In this document: positions 1 through 13,405 of the stretch, piece after piece | How the letters are laid out: every line of letters starts with the position of its first letter | Position numbering within the stretch: the first letter of the stretch is position 1 | Source: Dolomedes plantarius | Lineage: Eukaryota; Arthropoda; Arachnida; Araneae; Dolomedidae | NCBI GenBank assembly: GCA_907164885.2 | Contig: OU015491.1 | Span: forward strand, 119,381,431 to 119,445,430 | Length of the DNA: 64,000 bases | Direction of reading: 5' to 3' | Position numbers and translations under genes: made by a program | Notes under the pieces: model-generated | What the model was told of the DNA's origin: nothing | Database searches by the model: none | Seen by the model: only the letters and a program-made list of their open reading frames with translations

Positions 1-191
1 GCCACCCACTTCGCGGATCCTCTCCAACAGCGTCTCTCCCATTTTTAAACAAGCTGTACCATTTGAAAACTTTCGATCTGCACATAGCTTCTTTTAGATA
101 CGCTTTTTGGCAGTAACCGTAACGTTTCTGCAGTAGTTTTTCTTAATTTGTAGCAGAATGGAATGTTGGAACGTTGCTCCAAAAGGGACAT
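1..191 (-). pseudogene. Mariner-type transposase N-terminal HTH, 5' fragment cut by window edge
   Basis: Read on the minus strand from an ATG at 191, the frame gives MSLLEQRSNIPFCYKL, then TTAETLRLL, typical of the Mos1/GVQW3-type helix-turn-helix (HTH_48) that opens mariner transposases. Near position 95 the reading must shift by one base to continue as AYLKEAMCRSKVFKWYSLF and GRDAVGEDPRSG, which matches the second half of the same domain (recognition helix, then the DPRSG linker). The copy is therefore frameshifted. The DDD catalytic domain would lie outside the window to the left. The 190 bp upstream (to about 383) may be the 5' untranslated part and terminus of the element, but no partner end is visible to prove it. 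Confidence 0.75.
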
Positions 192-384
192 TTTGCTACA
201 TCGACATCATAGGCTGACAGTCTGCAGCCAAATGGTGAGCTGCGCGCCTTAGCAGTTGTGCAAAGCGTCATGTGACGTCTCCGCGTACGCAGATAACCAG
301 ACTTGCAAACCACATCGTTATTTCGGTTCCCCCTCACACCGGGCATGAGGGGGGAGGGTAGTCCCCGAACTTATTGACTATACT

Positions 385-385
<1 letters not shown>

Positions 386-443
<58 letters not shown>

Positions 444-462
444 ATATATGTGCAGTGCATAT

Positions 463-512
<50 letters not shown>
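386..512. repeat. (AT)n/(GT)n compound microsatellite
   Basis: A long TA run, a short TG run, then another TA run. It generates spurious [10 protein letters not shown] open frames on both strands. Confidence 0.97.
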
Positions 513-516
<4 letters not shown>

Positions 517-2223
517 GCATTGTACATATTTTCAGAAATACGATAGCTTTTTGTGTGAATATTCTTTTCAATTTGGCCAATTTGGCCTCCAATGAAAGTT
601 CTGAGTTCCTTGGGGGAAAAAACAAAATCGAATCGAGTTAAAATTAGACTATTTACTTCTCCAGTGAGCATACGAGTCTTCATTTTCGTTTTCGTCATAC
701 ACCCTGAGACAATATAAACCAAAATCTGTTACCTTCAAGACAAATCTACTGTCAACTACACAGTTTGATGACTTTAAGTTCCCATGAGATCTAATGTCGC
801 TGCTGTGAAGGTAAGCCATGCCCTGTAAGAAAGTAAGACTGATGTATCCTATTATATTAAAAATAACATTGATTACCTAAAAGATATACTCAATCTAATC
901 AGAGAAAAATAGCTGAAATCACAAGTATTGAAGAATAATACGATGGAAAGTGAGCAATTTTTCTAGATATACAAGTAAGATAATGATTATTTGCTTAGAA
1001 AAAGATTAAATGTTTCCTATTTAGTAAATTAGTTTCAATAAATTATCGCTATCTATGGGTTTAGGTTGAAAGAGATAGCTTTGAAAGCATCGTAAACTCT
1101 GTAAACGCTGAAAAGAGCGTCTACTTAAAACTTATTTACAGCTCTGTTATCTGATTTAGAATGAAAAATGCACGCTTATCTCTGAAATCTATTACCATAT
1201 ATCTATATTTAGATTCATAATGTGCGTTAATTTTATATCTACATAGGACATAAATTTTACATTAAATTTTAATTGAAAAGGATGCTCTTCACTAAAATTC
1301 TATAGCAAAGAATGTAATTAATTTTTAATTAGGATAAAACTATGTTGAGAAAAATCACACGCATTGACATCAATGTTTAGCAAAATTTATTCAACTTTCA
1401 TACAATTATTGTTTTGGTATACAATTCCTAATCGCAGAAGTATCGTAACATTAACTATGTCCCTTTCATTTGTCTTTTTTTAAGAGATTTAAATCCCTAA
1501 TTATCAGTTAATATGATTAGTAATATTCTTAGTAAAATAATTTATTCATTTATATAAACTTTTCCAGAATACCTGGAAATTTTTCTCGGAATAATTAATT
1601 GTCTCTGACTAATTATTTGAATTTACGATTGTAATATGGAGCAACGTAGAGCAGTAAACATAATTCTTTTAAATGTAGCTTGAAATTTTTTTTCATTGAA
1701 CAATAAATTATATTTCGTCTTCGTATAGAGTAAGTGTTAAAAAGAAAAGAAAATCGTAAAAGTTATTTAAAAATATTTTTAAGAGGAATAGTACAACTTT
1801 GGTGTAAGGCAAAATTATTAATTCTAGTGGGTTAAGAGCTTTTTCAAAAGTTTAATTTTTTTTATAATTTACAAATGCTAGGCAGTATCAAAAAAAAATT
1901 TCTTCCTCACCTTCACAACATCGTGCATTAAGCTGAACCTAAACATCCAGTCTAACTTTATTTCGTCATTTTCCAAAATGTCCTGCAATAAATATTTAAA
2001 TTATTGTTTTTCAAATAAACAAAGAGCATGTTTAAAGTTTAATGCATAAAAAGTAACGATTAGTTCAATATGTTATATAAAATGTCTTTAAACATAAAAA
2101 TTCCATCGTTTCTTAAAAAGTCTACTTTTGGCAATAAAAGATAATGACAACAGTACTTGAAAATTTTTAACTATTCCTCTCTGTTTATAAAATGTTACTA
2201 AATATTCCTCTCTGTTTTGCTTC

Positions 2224-2226
<3 letters not shown>
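513..2226. other. AT-rich DNA without recognised genes
   Basis: Only short open frames, no recognisable protein similarity and no RNA gene. Short direct repeats (ATTCCTCTCTGTTT twice near 2170-2220) are the only structure noticed. Confidence 0.6.

Positions 2227-2257
<31 letters not shown>
2227..2257. repeat. (AT)n microsatellite abutting a foldback element
   Basis: Pure TA run ending immediately at the left arm of the inverted-repeat element that follows. Confidence 0.95.
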
Positions 2258-2261
<4 letters not shown>

Positions 2262-3059
2262 GTTTATCTAAAGTTTGCAAATACTATAGCCATATGCATG
2301 GCGCAGCCTAGCAGCTAACACAAAAAGAACAAAAACACAGGTGCATTAGCACCCAAAGATAGAAATATAGGTGAATGAACACCCAAAAGACAAAAAGTCA
2401 AAAATATATCAAGAAAATCATCTGTCTTTGCTTGGCTCATCAGCCGTGGGTAAAACGTACGCCAGTACACGTGCGGTAGTTCCATCACATTTTGTACTGG
2501 CTTACGCATATAAGGTATAGACGGATATGTTCATCGTTTCTAAGTCGTCTGTTCTTTTGTACGTGCTCTGAAGCCTGGATACGAAGATTTCTATTTTAAC
2601 GCAGCTCATTCTGGTATGACTTCTCTTTTTTCGTTTATTTGCAGGTCTACAAGTGGTCCCGTGGGGTGGTGCTCATATTTCTTTTATAAGAGGTTATTTT
2701 GTAGCACCTACCTACGACCGTCGTGTCATAACAATTTCTTATAGTTTTTTTGTCATCTGATTCAGCCATATAAATTATAAAAGTTTTTTTTAATATGACA
2801 CCATGGCGAAACCACTTGTGTTTAATTATGTTTCTTTGCTTTACCCACGGCTGATGAGCCAAGCAAAGACACATGATTTTCTTGATATCTTTTTGACTTT
2901 TTTCAGTCTAATTGCTTGACTTTTTTTCTTTTCGGTGTTCATTCACCTATATTTCTATCTTTGGGTGCTAATGCACCTGTGTTTTTGTTCCTTTTGTGTT
3001 AGCTGCTAGGCTGCGCCATTCATATGGCTATAGTATTTGCAAACTTTAGATAAAAGATG
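2258..3059. mobile_element. Foldback-type non-autonomous DNA element with ~200 bp inverted arms
   Basis: Left arm 2258-2454 and right arm 2840-3059 are reverse complements over their whole length. Shared landmarks are TATCTAAAGTTTGCAAATAC at the outer end, GCTAGGCTGCGCC, GGTGCATTAGCACCCAAAGA, and GCTCATCAGCCGTGGGTAAA at the inner end. The right arm carries about 20 extra bases. The ends read TA-CATC...GATG-TA, so a TA target duplication is possible. The ~385 bp centre has no recognisable coding region. This layout fits a non-autonomous foldback or long-TIR MITE; the superfamily cannot be assigned. Confidence 0.8.
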
Positions 3060-3130
3060 TATTCGTGCTTTGTGGTTAATGGCTGCTTTAGCGCATGACC
3101 ACGAAAGCTATTTGTTGTTTTTCTTCACGT

Positions 3131-3132
<2 letters not shown>

Positions 3133-3216
<84 letters not shown>

Positions 3217-3239
3217 CATACATACATACATACATAAAT

Positions 3240-3274
<35 letters not shown>

Positions 3275-3285
3275 CATGCATATTT
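3133..3285. repeat. (AT)n with (CATA)n and (CA)n microsatellite
   Basis: About 78 bp of pure TA, then CATA repeats, a CA run and more TA. It lies directly beside the left end of the Tc1 element that follows. Confidence 0.97.
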
Positions 3286-3356
3286 GCATATACACTTTCT
3301 GGCCAAAACTATCCGGACGTCCAGTGGTACGGACTCGGAGATTCCTGAGGCATATA

Positions 3357-4494
3357 TTAATATGATTTTGGTCTTCCTTTTGCATCGATGACAGCCTACA
3401 CACGTCTAGAGAGACTTTCCACCAGTTTTTGATAGGTTTCCATAGGAATTGACTTCCAGGCGTCCATCACATCTGAAGTGAGTGCCGGCAGTGAGGATGG
3501 TCGATTTGGCTGGCTACGTAATTTGCGTTCCAATTCGTCCCAAAGGTGTTCAATGGGATCCAGGCGTCCATCACAGCTGAAATGAGAGCCGGCAGTGAGG
3601 ATGGTCGATTTGGATGGCTAAGTAATCTGCGTTCCATTTTGTCCCAAAGGTGTTCAATGAGATTTAGATCGGGGCTCAGAGAAGGCTAGTCCAGTTTTTG
3701 AACACCCATTTCCTCAAACCATGCCTGCGCAAGTCTCGATTTGTGAAAGAAGCAGTTATCCTGCTGGAAGAGAAATGGGCCTTCCCCGAAATATTGCCAT
3801 ACAGTTGTGAGAGCAGCATTCTCCAGAATGACCACATACATCTCAGATTTCATGTTTCCGACCACAGAAACTAAGGGACCCAGGCCAAACCATGAAAAAA
3901 AACCCTACGCCATGATGCTGCCACCACACCAAACTTAACAGTCGGCACAATGCAGTCACGTAAAAAGCGCTCGCCGGGCATCCGCCAAACCCAGACGCGT
4001 CCATTGGAGTGCCAGATTGTAAAGCGAGATTCATCACTCCAAAGAACATTTTTCCACATGTCCACAGTCCAATGACGATGAGCTTTGCACCATTGCAATC
4101 GACTCTTCGCATTCTGGGGAGTGATGCTCGGCTTGTGAGCAGCTAAACGACCATGGAATCCTAGGTTTTTTAACTCTCGACGAACAGTCCTGCTGTTAGC
4201 ACTAATGCCTGCTGAACTTTGGAACTCCTGGGTGATTTCAATCAACGAGGACTTGCGATTTTGTTTCAATAACCTTTTCAGAGTTCTACGACTGCGTTCA
4301 CTAATTGTTTTCGGCCTGCCACTTCGTTTTTCTGCAGTTTCACTGTCTCGACGTTTACCCTTCACAATTACATTACTCACAGTGGATTTTGGCTTCTGTA
4401 GAATGTCCTAAATTTCACGAACTGATTATCCACAAAGGTGGCATCCCACTAAAATGCCACGATCAATGTCACTAAGCTCCTTTGACTTACTCAT
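3357..4494 (-). pseudogene. Tc1-like transposase (DD34E) with stops and an internal duplication
   Basis: The minus-strand frame opens MSKSKELSDIDRGILVGCHL from an ATG at 4494 and has two in-frame stops in the N-terminal HTH. It is then open from 4380 to 3871, including the linker [20 protein letters not shown] and the first catalytic aspartate in [12 protein letters not shown]. Beyond 3871 frameshifts and stops intervene, but FLFQQDNCFFHKSRLAQAWF (second aspartate) and SPDLNLIEHLWD (glutamate) are readable. Thirty-four codons separate D and E, the classical Tc1 spacing; one of them is a stop where Trp is expected. A 104 bp tandem duplication (3456-3559 and 3560-3663) lies just after the glutamate motif. 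The C-terminus ends [12 protein letters not shown] at 3357. The gene would be about 340 residues if whole. Confidence 0.9.
3456..3663. repeat. 104 bp tandem duplication inside the Tc1 pseudogene
   Basis: Two adjacent copies, 3456-3559 and 3560-3663, both start CCAGGCGTCCATCACA and end CAAAGGTGTTCAATGRGAT, with roughly ten differences. 104 is not a multiple of three, so the duplication shifts the reading frame downstream of the catalytic glutamate. Confidence 0.9.
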
Positions 4495-4640
4495 AAATAT
4501 GACCTGACAAACCACTATCAACACTTTTATAGCTTTCGGTTACGCATCAAATTACGTCACTTCTATAGGGATTCGTCACTTCTTTACCCAGATTCACTTC
4601 TTTAGGGGGTGTCCGGATACTTTTGGCCAGATAGTGTGTA

Positions 4641-7600
4641 CAGGCATGGGTTTATCAACTGCAGATGCAACTACCAGATTATTATTGTTTACTCACACTA
4701 GAATGTTTTGGATAATTTTTTTCATACAGTTAACATTACGTTAGTGTCATAAGCGACAACTAGAGCTAAAGAAGGAGCAACTTGAATTTATAAATACATC
4801 TAACTAGATAGTTAAGTTATTGGCGTTAAATTTTATGTAAATAGACATACAGGCTATCAATTCAATGTAACCCAAACCTCTGTCTAAAATTTTTGTTCAA
4901 GCCTATTAAAAACATTTGGAAAACAAGAACGCATGACTTTTCCCTAGTAAATACTGAAGGTTAAAACTTTTTCAGTACAGAAAATAGAAAATGCAAAGCC
5001 TTTGTAAATAATTTATAAACATGAAGTCTTACTTAAAATACAACTTTTTAAAGAATTCATAAGTCGCACACAAATGAAGTCAACAATGAAACAAATTTCA
5101 GAAACAATGTACTGTTGCTGGAAATAAGTGCTTCTGTGAAAATTATTTGTTTTTCTTATTAAAATATCCGATTAAGATGTGAAATTACTTACTTTTTTCA
5201 AGAATTATCAAGATCTATTTTTGCCAAAAGATTTAAATTTTTAAATTTTCATATTTTCCACTTCGTTGCTACTCTGTGTTTCCAAAGAACGACAGAACTA
5301 TGCAATAGAATTCAGTTTCAGCTTTTAAGGTCTTAGTATCATTTTTAACAATGATATAATATTTTCATGTATTTATTTTCGTGAGATAAATTAATTCGTG
5401 AAAGGAATATGAGTTCTGATTTTAAATGCAAAATAATTAGTTTATTTTTTTAAAGCACTTTCTAAATGGACTTTTTTTCTGTGGGATGACTAATAATTTT
5501 TGCTTTAATAAATTCTGTTATGTGTTCCCTACAACAGTATACTACTTTTTCTACCCTTCAAGCTTGTTAAAAAGGTCAGAATTTTTCTGTGTTTCCTAGG
5601 GAACTTGTTTAACAAACTAAAATAGTACACTGCATCTTTAATTTATGACAAATATCGTTACAAACACAATACCAGACATCCTCATTTATAGCTGAAAATA
5701 TCATTCCTATCAAAATTCGGAGGCTTTAAATTTGCAGACACTGAAATCTCGCCTACGGTCACTTATGGATCTTTTCTTTTTAAGTAACACATCAAGAACT
5801 AAACTATGGATATTTTTAACGTAAGTAAAACATTCTTGGAGAATTTTAGCTTACGGTTTCTGAAGAACCGTTTCTATGCTGATCTTTTGCTAGGGGCTTC
5901 CATTTTTGCATTTCTTTCAAGAGTTCATGTAGATTCTAAATTGGATTTAGAAGAGGTGAATCTGAATACGGATTGCCAAATTAAGAAATGGTACGGCCCA
6001 ATGAGCTTGGCGAGATCTTGGTGGAAAAGTGCTGATCTATCAGAACGAACGAGGACTTTCTGAGAGTAGGAAATGCAGATTAAGATATGTCCAGACAAAA
6101 AAGCCAATTACTTGGAACTTAGCGTTTTTTTTCACACATTTGCCGGCGAGTCTATCAATCTGTCGGCTGATGTCTCTTTGTCGGATATTTCCGTAAGAAA
6201 CTGTGGATGACATTTTGTAAAACCACATTGTCCTCCGCCATTGAACTTCAGTGTAAGGCAGACGTTAACGGGCACTCGCGAACCCCTTCATCCGCTGAAA
6301 TTCAACATGAATTTTTGTTTATCCGTTTAAGATCGTAATTTTGTACCAATCCACTTGTTGCAAGTAGCTGCTTGAGGTACTAATCGGTCAATTTTTCAAG
6401 CTTGGCGATAGCACTGGGAAGATATTTCATGACAAGTCAACTCAGAATTCAGTATTTTAACTCAGAATTCAGTATTATTTAAGCAGTAGAAGGCGGTCTG
6501 TTATTGCTAAATACAGAGGTTATAGAGCCGATTCCCTCGTTTATGAGCTACAATTTAATAGTAATATGAAGTGTTCCTCTGATAGTAGCTTCTTTCAAGT
6601 ATAATTCCCGAATAATCTATCGAACAGCTCATCTATTCCCAGATATCAAATAAACTCTGAATTCAAACTCTGTTTTACATTTTTTTCCAGTCTTCAACCC
6701 CCCCAAAAATTGATTTTCTTCACTTCATACTATTTTATGTTTGCATATTGTTGACCAATAAGCCAAATACCAGGTATTTGCATGTCTATCCAAGAAGCAA
6801 CTGAGAGTGTGATAAACGGGTAATTAATTTTATGAGGGTGCTTTGGGTGGGGTAATTGTTCTGAGGTGTATTTAAGGATGCCCTGTTATAATGTATTTAC
6901 TGATTAATGTTGCAAATCAAGCTACTAATGGAGTACCTTGTTCCTTAAACAACTTTTCTGATTTACACAAACCATTTTCTGACACGTTTGAAACAACCTC
7001 TCAGGAATTACAAGTTTCACTTAATGCCACAGGGAAGGTAGCATAAAAAAATGAAAATAAACATTTTACAGTCAACATTTTATTGCCCACATTGGGGGTA
7101 TTCGTTAAAAAAGACGCAGTATTTATACTACTGCGTCTTTTTACCCTATAAGCATAGAAATAAGAAAATATTTTCCAGGTACCTGCAAACTTCCTTTCTG
7201 ACAATATTCGGTCACCAGACAGCAGTGAGGAGCATCAATACAACAGCCTACAAACCTAACGATATGTTCGTGTTGAAGATCTTTCATCTGAAAAAAAATA
7301 AATAAAATATAGCTTACGACCGAAATAAAGGAGGCTACATAACCTCATATTTTCATTTCAGTACTTCTATGCATATCTTAGTAATCCAGAGCTAAATGCA
7401 ATACAGTAAATGACTATTTAACGACACTGAATTTTGGATTAAAAATGCTGAGAACTGTATCGTCGCAATCGATAGCAGAAACACCGAAATAAGCACACCG
7501 GATGGCTGGATCTCTGGTCACGCAATTGACATTAGACGCTCATTCCGTGTAACATAAAAAAGTCTTCAGTGGAAACGCACTCTAAGATATTATTTCAGGA

Positions 7601-8621
7601 GATTTTACGGATGTAAACAGCAGTTCTGATAAAAAAAAATGTCTGAAGTGTAATAAGAGGAAAAAATATTTGTCTCGGAAATTTCTTCCTCTTATATTTT
7701 ATGACAGTGTTTATCATTGAAACGTCCTCTCTGTTAAATACTTAGACTAATTACATTACCCTTGAGTATTAGCCAAATTAAACGAAATTATTCATGACAT
7801 TTAATTTAGCTTATAGTCTTAACTCACACTGACTGGAATTCAACACATAAGGAGGAATTTCAAAAGAAAAGAAAAAAATTAAAACTAATTTATTATGGGC
7901 TTTGCTGATCAAAAAGGATTTTTAAAAAAATCGACAGCCATTTGCAACAAATGAGTTTAGATAAACGTTATAAAATATAACAGATTTCAGACTGCTATAC
8001 TTAAAATAGTTTTTTTACTGAACATACACAGAGTGTAATATAAATGTTTCACACTACATTTTACAATGAGGACATTCATATTTTACATAAGTATAAACCT
8101 GAATGTATATATGTATACACAGCCCCGCTGACATCGCATTGTGCTTACATTTTGTTTTTACCATTTTGAACACTTTTAACGATGAATTTCCTTTCGTAAA
8201 TGTTAACACTACTTAATCACATTTATTTTGGCCATTACACGTGAAGGAAAGATGAATGAAAGTACAAGAGACGTATGTTACGACTTCAAACTCCGCCTGT
8301 AACTGTTTGTCCCTATAAACGGGGATTTTGGTTTTACTTTCCCTACTGGAGGGAAATACTGTAGCTGTACGTCACGTGTCAAAACGAAACTAACTTGTTT
8401 TTGTCACGTTAGGAGAGCCGAGTTGCGTGGCACTTAGCATCATGTAATGGCTTGGCATAGTCGAGTGGAAATCTGGACGGCATGAAGGCAAAGCCGTTAA
8501 TGACCATTGTAACGAGAATACTGCAATTGTGTTGTGATTGAGATATTTGTACATAAACGTCCAGTTTAGTAAAGGATACGGAGTCGGATACCTATAATTT
8601 ATGGTACAACGTACACAGAGC
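4641..8621. other. AT-rich region, no confident gene
   Basis: No recognised gene or transposon. An 85-codon plus frame at 5806-6063 has no recognisable domain. On the minus strand, ATG at 6241 opens MAEDNVVLQNVIHSFLRKY in a good start context but stops after 28 codons; it could be a small first-exon remnant or chance. A 22 bp direct repeat (AACTCAGAATTCAGTATT) sits at 6439-6476. Confidence 0.5.
7107..7143. repeat. Short perfect hairpin
   Basis: AAAAGACGCAGTA, a 7-base loop and TACTGCGTCTTTT form a 13 bp perfect stem, extended by A/T pairs at the outer edge. There is no neighbouring gene to link it to. Confidence 0.8.
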
Positions 8622-9011
8622 TATATCTGTGTTTGCAGTGGAAAGAGTGTCGCGTCCAAAATCGTAGTTTTAAGAAAAACGGGATTGTAGAAAAACGGCT
8701 TTTGTAAAGTCAGTTTTTTAAGTTTAATTTTTAATTATTTATTTTAAAGTAAATTTTTCAAATTTTATTTTTGCTGAATGAAAAGTGTTAAGTCCTTGAT
8801 TGGGACATAATTCCTTTAACACTAACATGTTTGTGTTTTGTTTCACAAACCCCAAAATTTCCCTGATGAATAAAAATATTTAGGAGTGGAATTGGACTTA
8901 GCTCTCTGTACCACACTGCAGTAGCCCTTGATATTTCAAACATGCCTGGTGTGATAACTCATTTTAGCCCATTTTGGACTTAATACCCTTTGCACAGCAA
9001 ACACAGATATA
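8622..9011. mobile_element. Candidate MITE, 390 bp, imperfect terminal inverted repeats
   Basis: The left end TATATCTGTGTTTGC and the right end GCAAACACAGATATA are exact reverse complements, and similarity continues inward (AGTGGAAAGAGTG against TGTGCAAAGGGTA), giving about 24 of 28 matches. If the outer TA is a target duplication the element is 8624-9009. No coding potential inside. Superfamily unknown; TA flanks would suit Tc1/mariner. Confidence 0.6.
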
Positions 9012-9613
9012 AGAGGCGAGACGTGATATTTAACATTTAATTTGGCTCAGAGAGTCTGAATATCGACTAACAAGTTAATTTGCTTGATGCAGCGTGAGTG
9101 TTAGCGTGATGCAGCGCTAACACTCTTGATGCAGCGTGAATGTTTTGAATAATGCAAGTTAAGAGCTGCTTTGATTTTTCCTCTAATATAGAAAAACAAA
9201 CCAAGAGAAAATATCCAAGGTTTTTTTTCGTTAAATATTTAGTGACAATATCAAAGTATTTATTCATCCATTAGGCACTTGGGGTACGGATGAAAATTAG
9301 AAAAGGAAAGCAAAAGATCGTTTTTATGAATCTGATCGTGCCAGACATCGCTCAATAAGAAAACGGTGCTCTAAGTGTCATCAGTGTTTATTTATTGACC
9401 TTTAAAAGACGAATGCGTAAAATGTATTGAATAATTATTTTGTTAATATTGTAAATTACAGTTCATTTCCAATTCACAAAAAATATTAATGTGATTTTGT
9501 ATTAATTAAACCCAAATTGTTTCATTTATTGATAAATTCGTCTTTTATTTTCCATCGAATCACTATTTTTTGGCTGTAAATTGGAAAATGTTATGATAAA
9601 TTAAATGTTTAGA
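9012..9613. other. AT-rich DNA with a small direct/inverted repeat cluster
   Basis: At 9083-9142 the string TTGATGCAGCGTGARTGTT recurs, and AGTGTTAGCG...CGCTAACACT (9097-9123) forms a 10 bp hairpin. Otherwise nothing recognised. Confidence 0.6.
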
Positions 9614-9918
9614 GTGGGGAGCAGATGAACCCCACGCGCCTTAACAGGTAACAAAAAATGACTCCAAGGTTAATTACTTGTATTTTACTAATCAGCTACG
9701 TATTTAGTTAAAGTGAGGACCATCCTGCACTTAAAATGAACCTTAACTAGAATAGTCTTCCATTCTTCCAGACACTAATGCGTTTTATTATATTACACTA
9801 TTGCATTAATAAGTAATTAAATTTCTTCCTATTAAGTCCGGAAAAATAATTTTTTATCACAAGCAATTTTATCCCGTCAAAAGAAATAAAACGTATTCAC
9901 GCCCGCGTTTTAGATGCT
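9614..9918 (+). repeat. Dispersed repeat R1, copy 1 (~300 bp)
   Basis: Matches 17961-18258 almost throughout, starting TGAACCCCACGCGCCTTA and including CTGAGGACCATCCTGCACTT-type sequence, ATTGCATTAATAAGTAATTA and GTCCGGAAAAATAA. The sequence just after it (GCTAACAAAAAAGAAGTTCT) also recurs near 18700. No open frame and no recognised family. Confidence 0.85.
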
Positions 9919-10679
9919 AACAAAAAAGAAGTTCTTGGGGTTTAAAAGGAATTTCTTCACAGACCCATTAGTGTCAAATCATTTTTTCTCCATTAAGCCA
10001 TGAAAATTAAGAATGATATGAAGCCCCGGTATCAAATTCGAGTGTACATTTCGAATAATTTGTTTGATTTCTTTCAAATGAAAAAGAATTTTGCGAAAAG
10101 GATAGAAGAAATGAGCTTTTCTTTCATTTTCACTGAATATGATTATTCAATATAAACTGATTGTCATAAAATGCTCATATAGTGGCGTCAATAAAAAAAA
10201 GTGAAAATTAAGTATTCAAATTTAAAGTTTAAAAGATATATACTATAAATATATACATACATTTAATGCTGACATCGTATTTAATTCTACTGAAGTAACT
10301 CGAATAATAATTAAAAAAATGTATTGTGAACAAAATACACGAAGCTTCGTAAAACTACGTCATTTTCATAAATTTGACTATTCAGTTACAACAAAATTAT
10401 GCACAGTTACATTTGAACGGTTTTAGATATCCTGCCCATAAACCCACGGAATGCACGAAAATTGCCCCGTTTGACTAGCTGATGAATATAATACGTTTTA
10501 TATTTTTTTCTCTTCTCGCTTATGATGGCAGATGCAGTTTTTAAGCTGTTATCCTAAAATAGCGTCCATTGACATTTGCAATAAAATCTTGAGTACAACA
10601 ATATCATTACGTTGTCCTATTAATTTATGAATAATTTTTCTTTCTTTTTCAATTTAAAATTTATTCTATAAATATTATA
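9919..10679. other. AT-rich DNA, nothing recognised
   Basis: No open frame of interest and no repeat structure found. Confidence 0.5.
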
Positions 10680-10683
10680 ATAC

Positions 10684-10747
10684 ACTCTCTCTCTCTGTCT
10701 GTCTCTCTCTCTCTCTCTGTATCTCTCTCTCTCAAACACAAACACAA

Positions 10748-10780
<33 letters not shown>
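10684..10780. repeat. (CT)n/(CA)n/(TA)n compound microsatellite
   Basis: CT-rich run with interspersed CTGT, then CA repeats, then a short TA run that passes straight into the Helitron-like copy. Confidence 0.95.
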
Positions 10781-10782
<2 letters not shown>

Positions 10783-11280
10783 AACAGTTCCGTAACTGAC
10801 TCACTGACATACAACGCACAGACCAAACCGCTGGACCAAAAGGACTGAAATTTTGCATCGCCATTATTCCTATGGTGTAGGGGTGCACTAAGAAAGATTT
10901 TTGAAAAATTCTTCTTAGATCTTTTAAAATTAAATTTTTAAGCTGTTTTTGTAACTTTTTTTGATTTTGCGTTTAAGATAATAATTTGAGGGTTATAGAA
11001 TTTATATCACAAGAAAGATCATAAACATTCCTTTAAAACGAAATCTTTTTCGAATCTTTACCTTCCATTTTCTGATTTTTCGTGAAATTTTAAAGATTAA
11101 TTTTTAGAATTTAATTTATTAAATGGTGATCACGTGACTTCTTTTTCTGGTACTTTAAATAAATTTATCGTCACGTGCATAACAACTAAATAGACAAAAA
11201 AAATATTTTTTTCTTTCTAATGCAGCAGACGGTTGGATATTATCCAAAAAAAATAAATATCCCTTACGATTTTTTTATAA

Positions 11281-11347
<67 letters not shown>

Positions 11348-11475
11348 CATCAATTGTATACATTGATCGTCGTATTTATTATAAATATATATATTTTTTT
11401 TGGCATTAATTGCATACATTTACCGTTGTATTTAATTTGAATGTACACCGTAGCGAAGTGCGGGTTTTCATCTAG
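10781..11475 (+). mobile_element. Helitron-like non-autonomous repeat, copy A
   Basis: Starts AAACAGTTCCGTAACTGACT, continues with ACGCACAGACCAAACCGCTG and GGACTGAAATTTTGCATC, and ends CCGTAGCGAAGTGCGGG, TTTTCAT, CTAG. Sequences matching the same consensus occur at 20441-21370, 31158-31848 and 33260-34016. A CTAG 3' terminus shortly after a CCGT/ACGG-type short stem, without terminal inverted repeats, fits Helitron/Helentron organisation. No Rep/helicase is encoded. It contains an (AT)n run at 11284-11343. Superfamily assignment is inference. Confidence 0.55.
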
Positions 11476-11488
11476 GGTGCGGGTTTAA

Positions 11489-12690
<1,202 letters not shown>

Positions 12691-12699
12691 CAAATCTTT

Positions 12700-13405
12700 C
12701 GAAGAAAAAGTCTTAGGATGCTGAACTTTTGCATGGTGGTTACTCCTAAGCTCTATATGCCTACTAAGAAACATTTTTAAAAAGTACAAATTGTAAGGGG
12801 GTTAAAAGGGGCTTAATCCCCTCCCCCTCTGAAAAAAACCCATTGTATCTCTGAAACCATAGGACCCAGAAAGCTGAAATTTCGTATGGTGGTTTCCCTT
12901 AAGCCCTAGGTGCCTATTAAAAAATCTTTTTGAAAAATATAAATTTTAAGGGGGTTAAAAGGGGCTTAACCCCCTCCCCCTCTGAAAAAAACCCATTGTA
13001 TCTCTGAAACCATAGGACCCATAACGCTGAAATTTCGTATGGTGGTTCCCCTTAAGCCCTAGGGGCCTACTAAAAACATCTTTTTGAAAAATACAAATTT
13101 TAAGGGGGTTAAAAGGGGCTTAACCCCCCTCTAAAAAAAACCCTTCGTATCTCTGGAACCATAAGGCCTAGAAAGCTGAAATTTTGCATGGTGGTTCCCT
13201 TAAGCCCTAGGTACACACCAATAAATCTTTTTTAAAAACTCGAATTTTAAGGGGTTTAGCCCCCTCCCCCCTAAACAATTCCACTGTATCTCTGGAATCA
13301 TAGGGTCTACGAAGCTGAAATTTTGTATGGTACTTCCCCTTAAGCCCTAGGTACACACCAATAAATCTCTTTTAAGAGCTCGAATTTTAAGGAATTTAGC
13401 CCCCT
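12700..13405 (-). repeat. Tandem array L: ~5 units of about 140-150 bp
   Basis: Each unit contains CATAGGACCCAGAAAGCTGA-like sequence, GTATGGTGGTTCCCTTAAGC, CCTAGGT, a T/A-rich stretch and a GGGGTTAAAAGGGGCTTAAC block ending in C-rich sequence. It is the reverse complement of the units in 14270-15690. Neither array codes for protein. The unit's ...CTGAAATTT...ATGG...TAGG... pattern also resembles the 5' part of the Helitron-like repeats in this window. Confidence 0.85.

Larger units (their letters stand above)
3293..4638 (-). mobile_element. Tc1-like transposon, decayed, both termini present
   Basis: The left end begins CACTTTCTGGCCAAAACTAT and the right end, reversed, begins CACTATCTGGCCAAAAGTAT. 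These ~26 bp terminal inverted repeats differ at two positions in the first 24. Both ends are flanked by TA, the Tc1/mariner target duplication. Length is 1346 bp including a 104 bp internal duplication. The decayed transposase runs on the minus strand. Confidence 0.9.

Noticed and set aside
374..722. Several 70-110 codon frames rich in YIYIY and VCVCV
   Set aside because: They are translations of TA/TG microsatellites. The same applies to frames at 3037-3403, 11507-11707, 29828-30043, 36918-37242 and 54639-54863.
5806..6063. 85-codon plus frame as a gene
   Set aside because: No domain, no splice or promoter signal, and no repeat partner; chance frame cannot be excluded.
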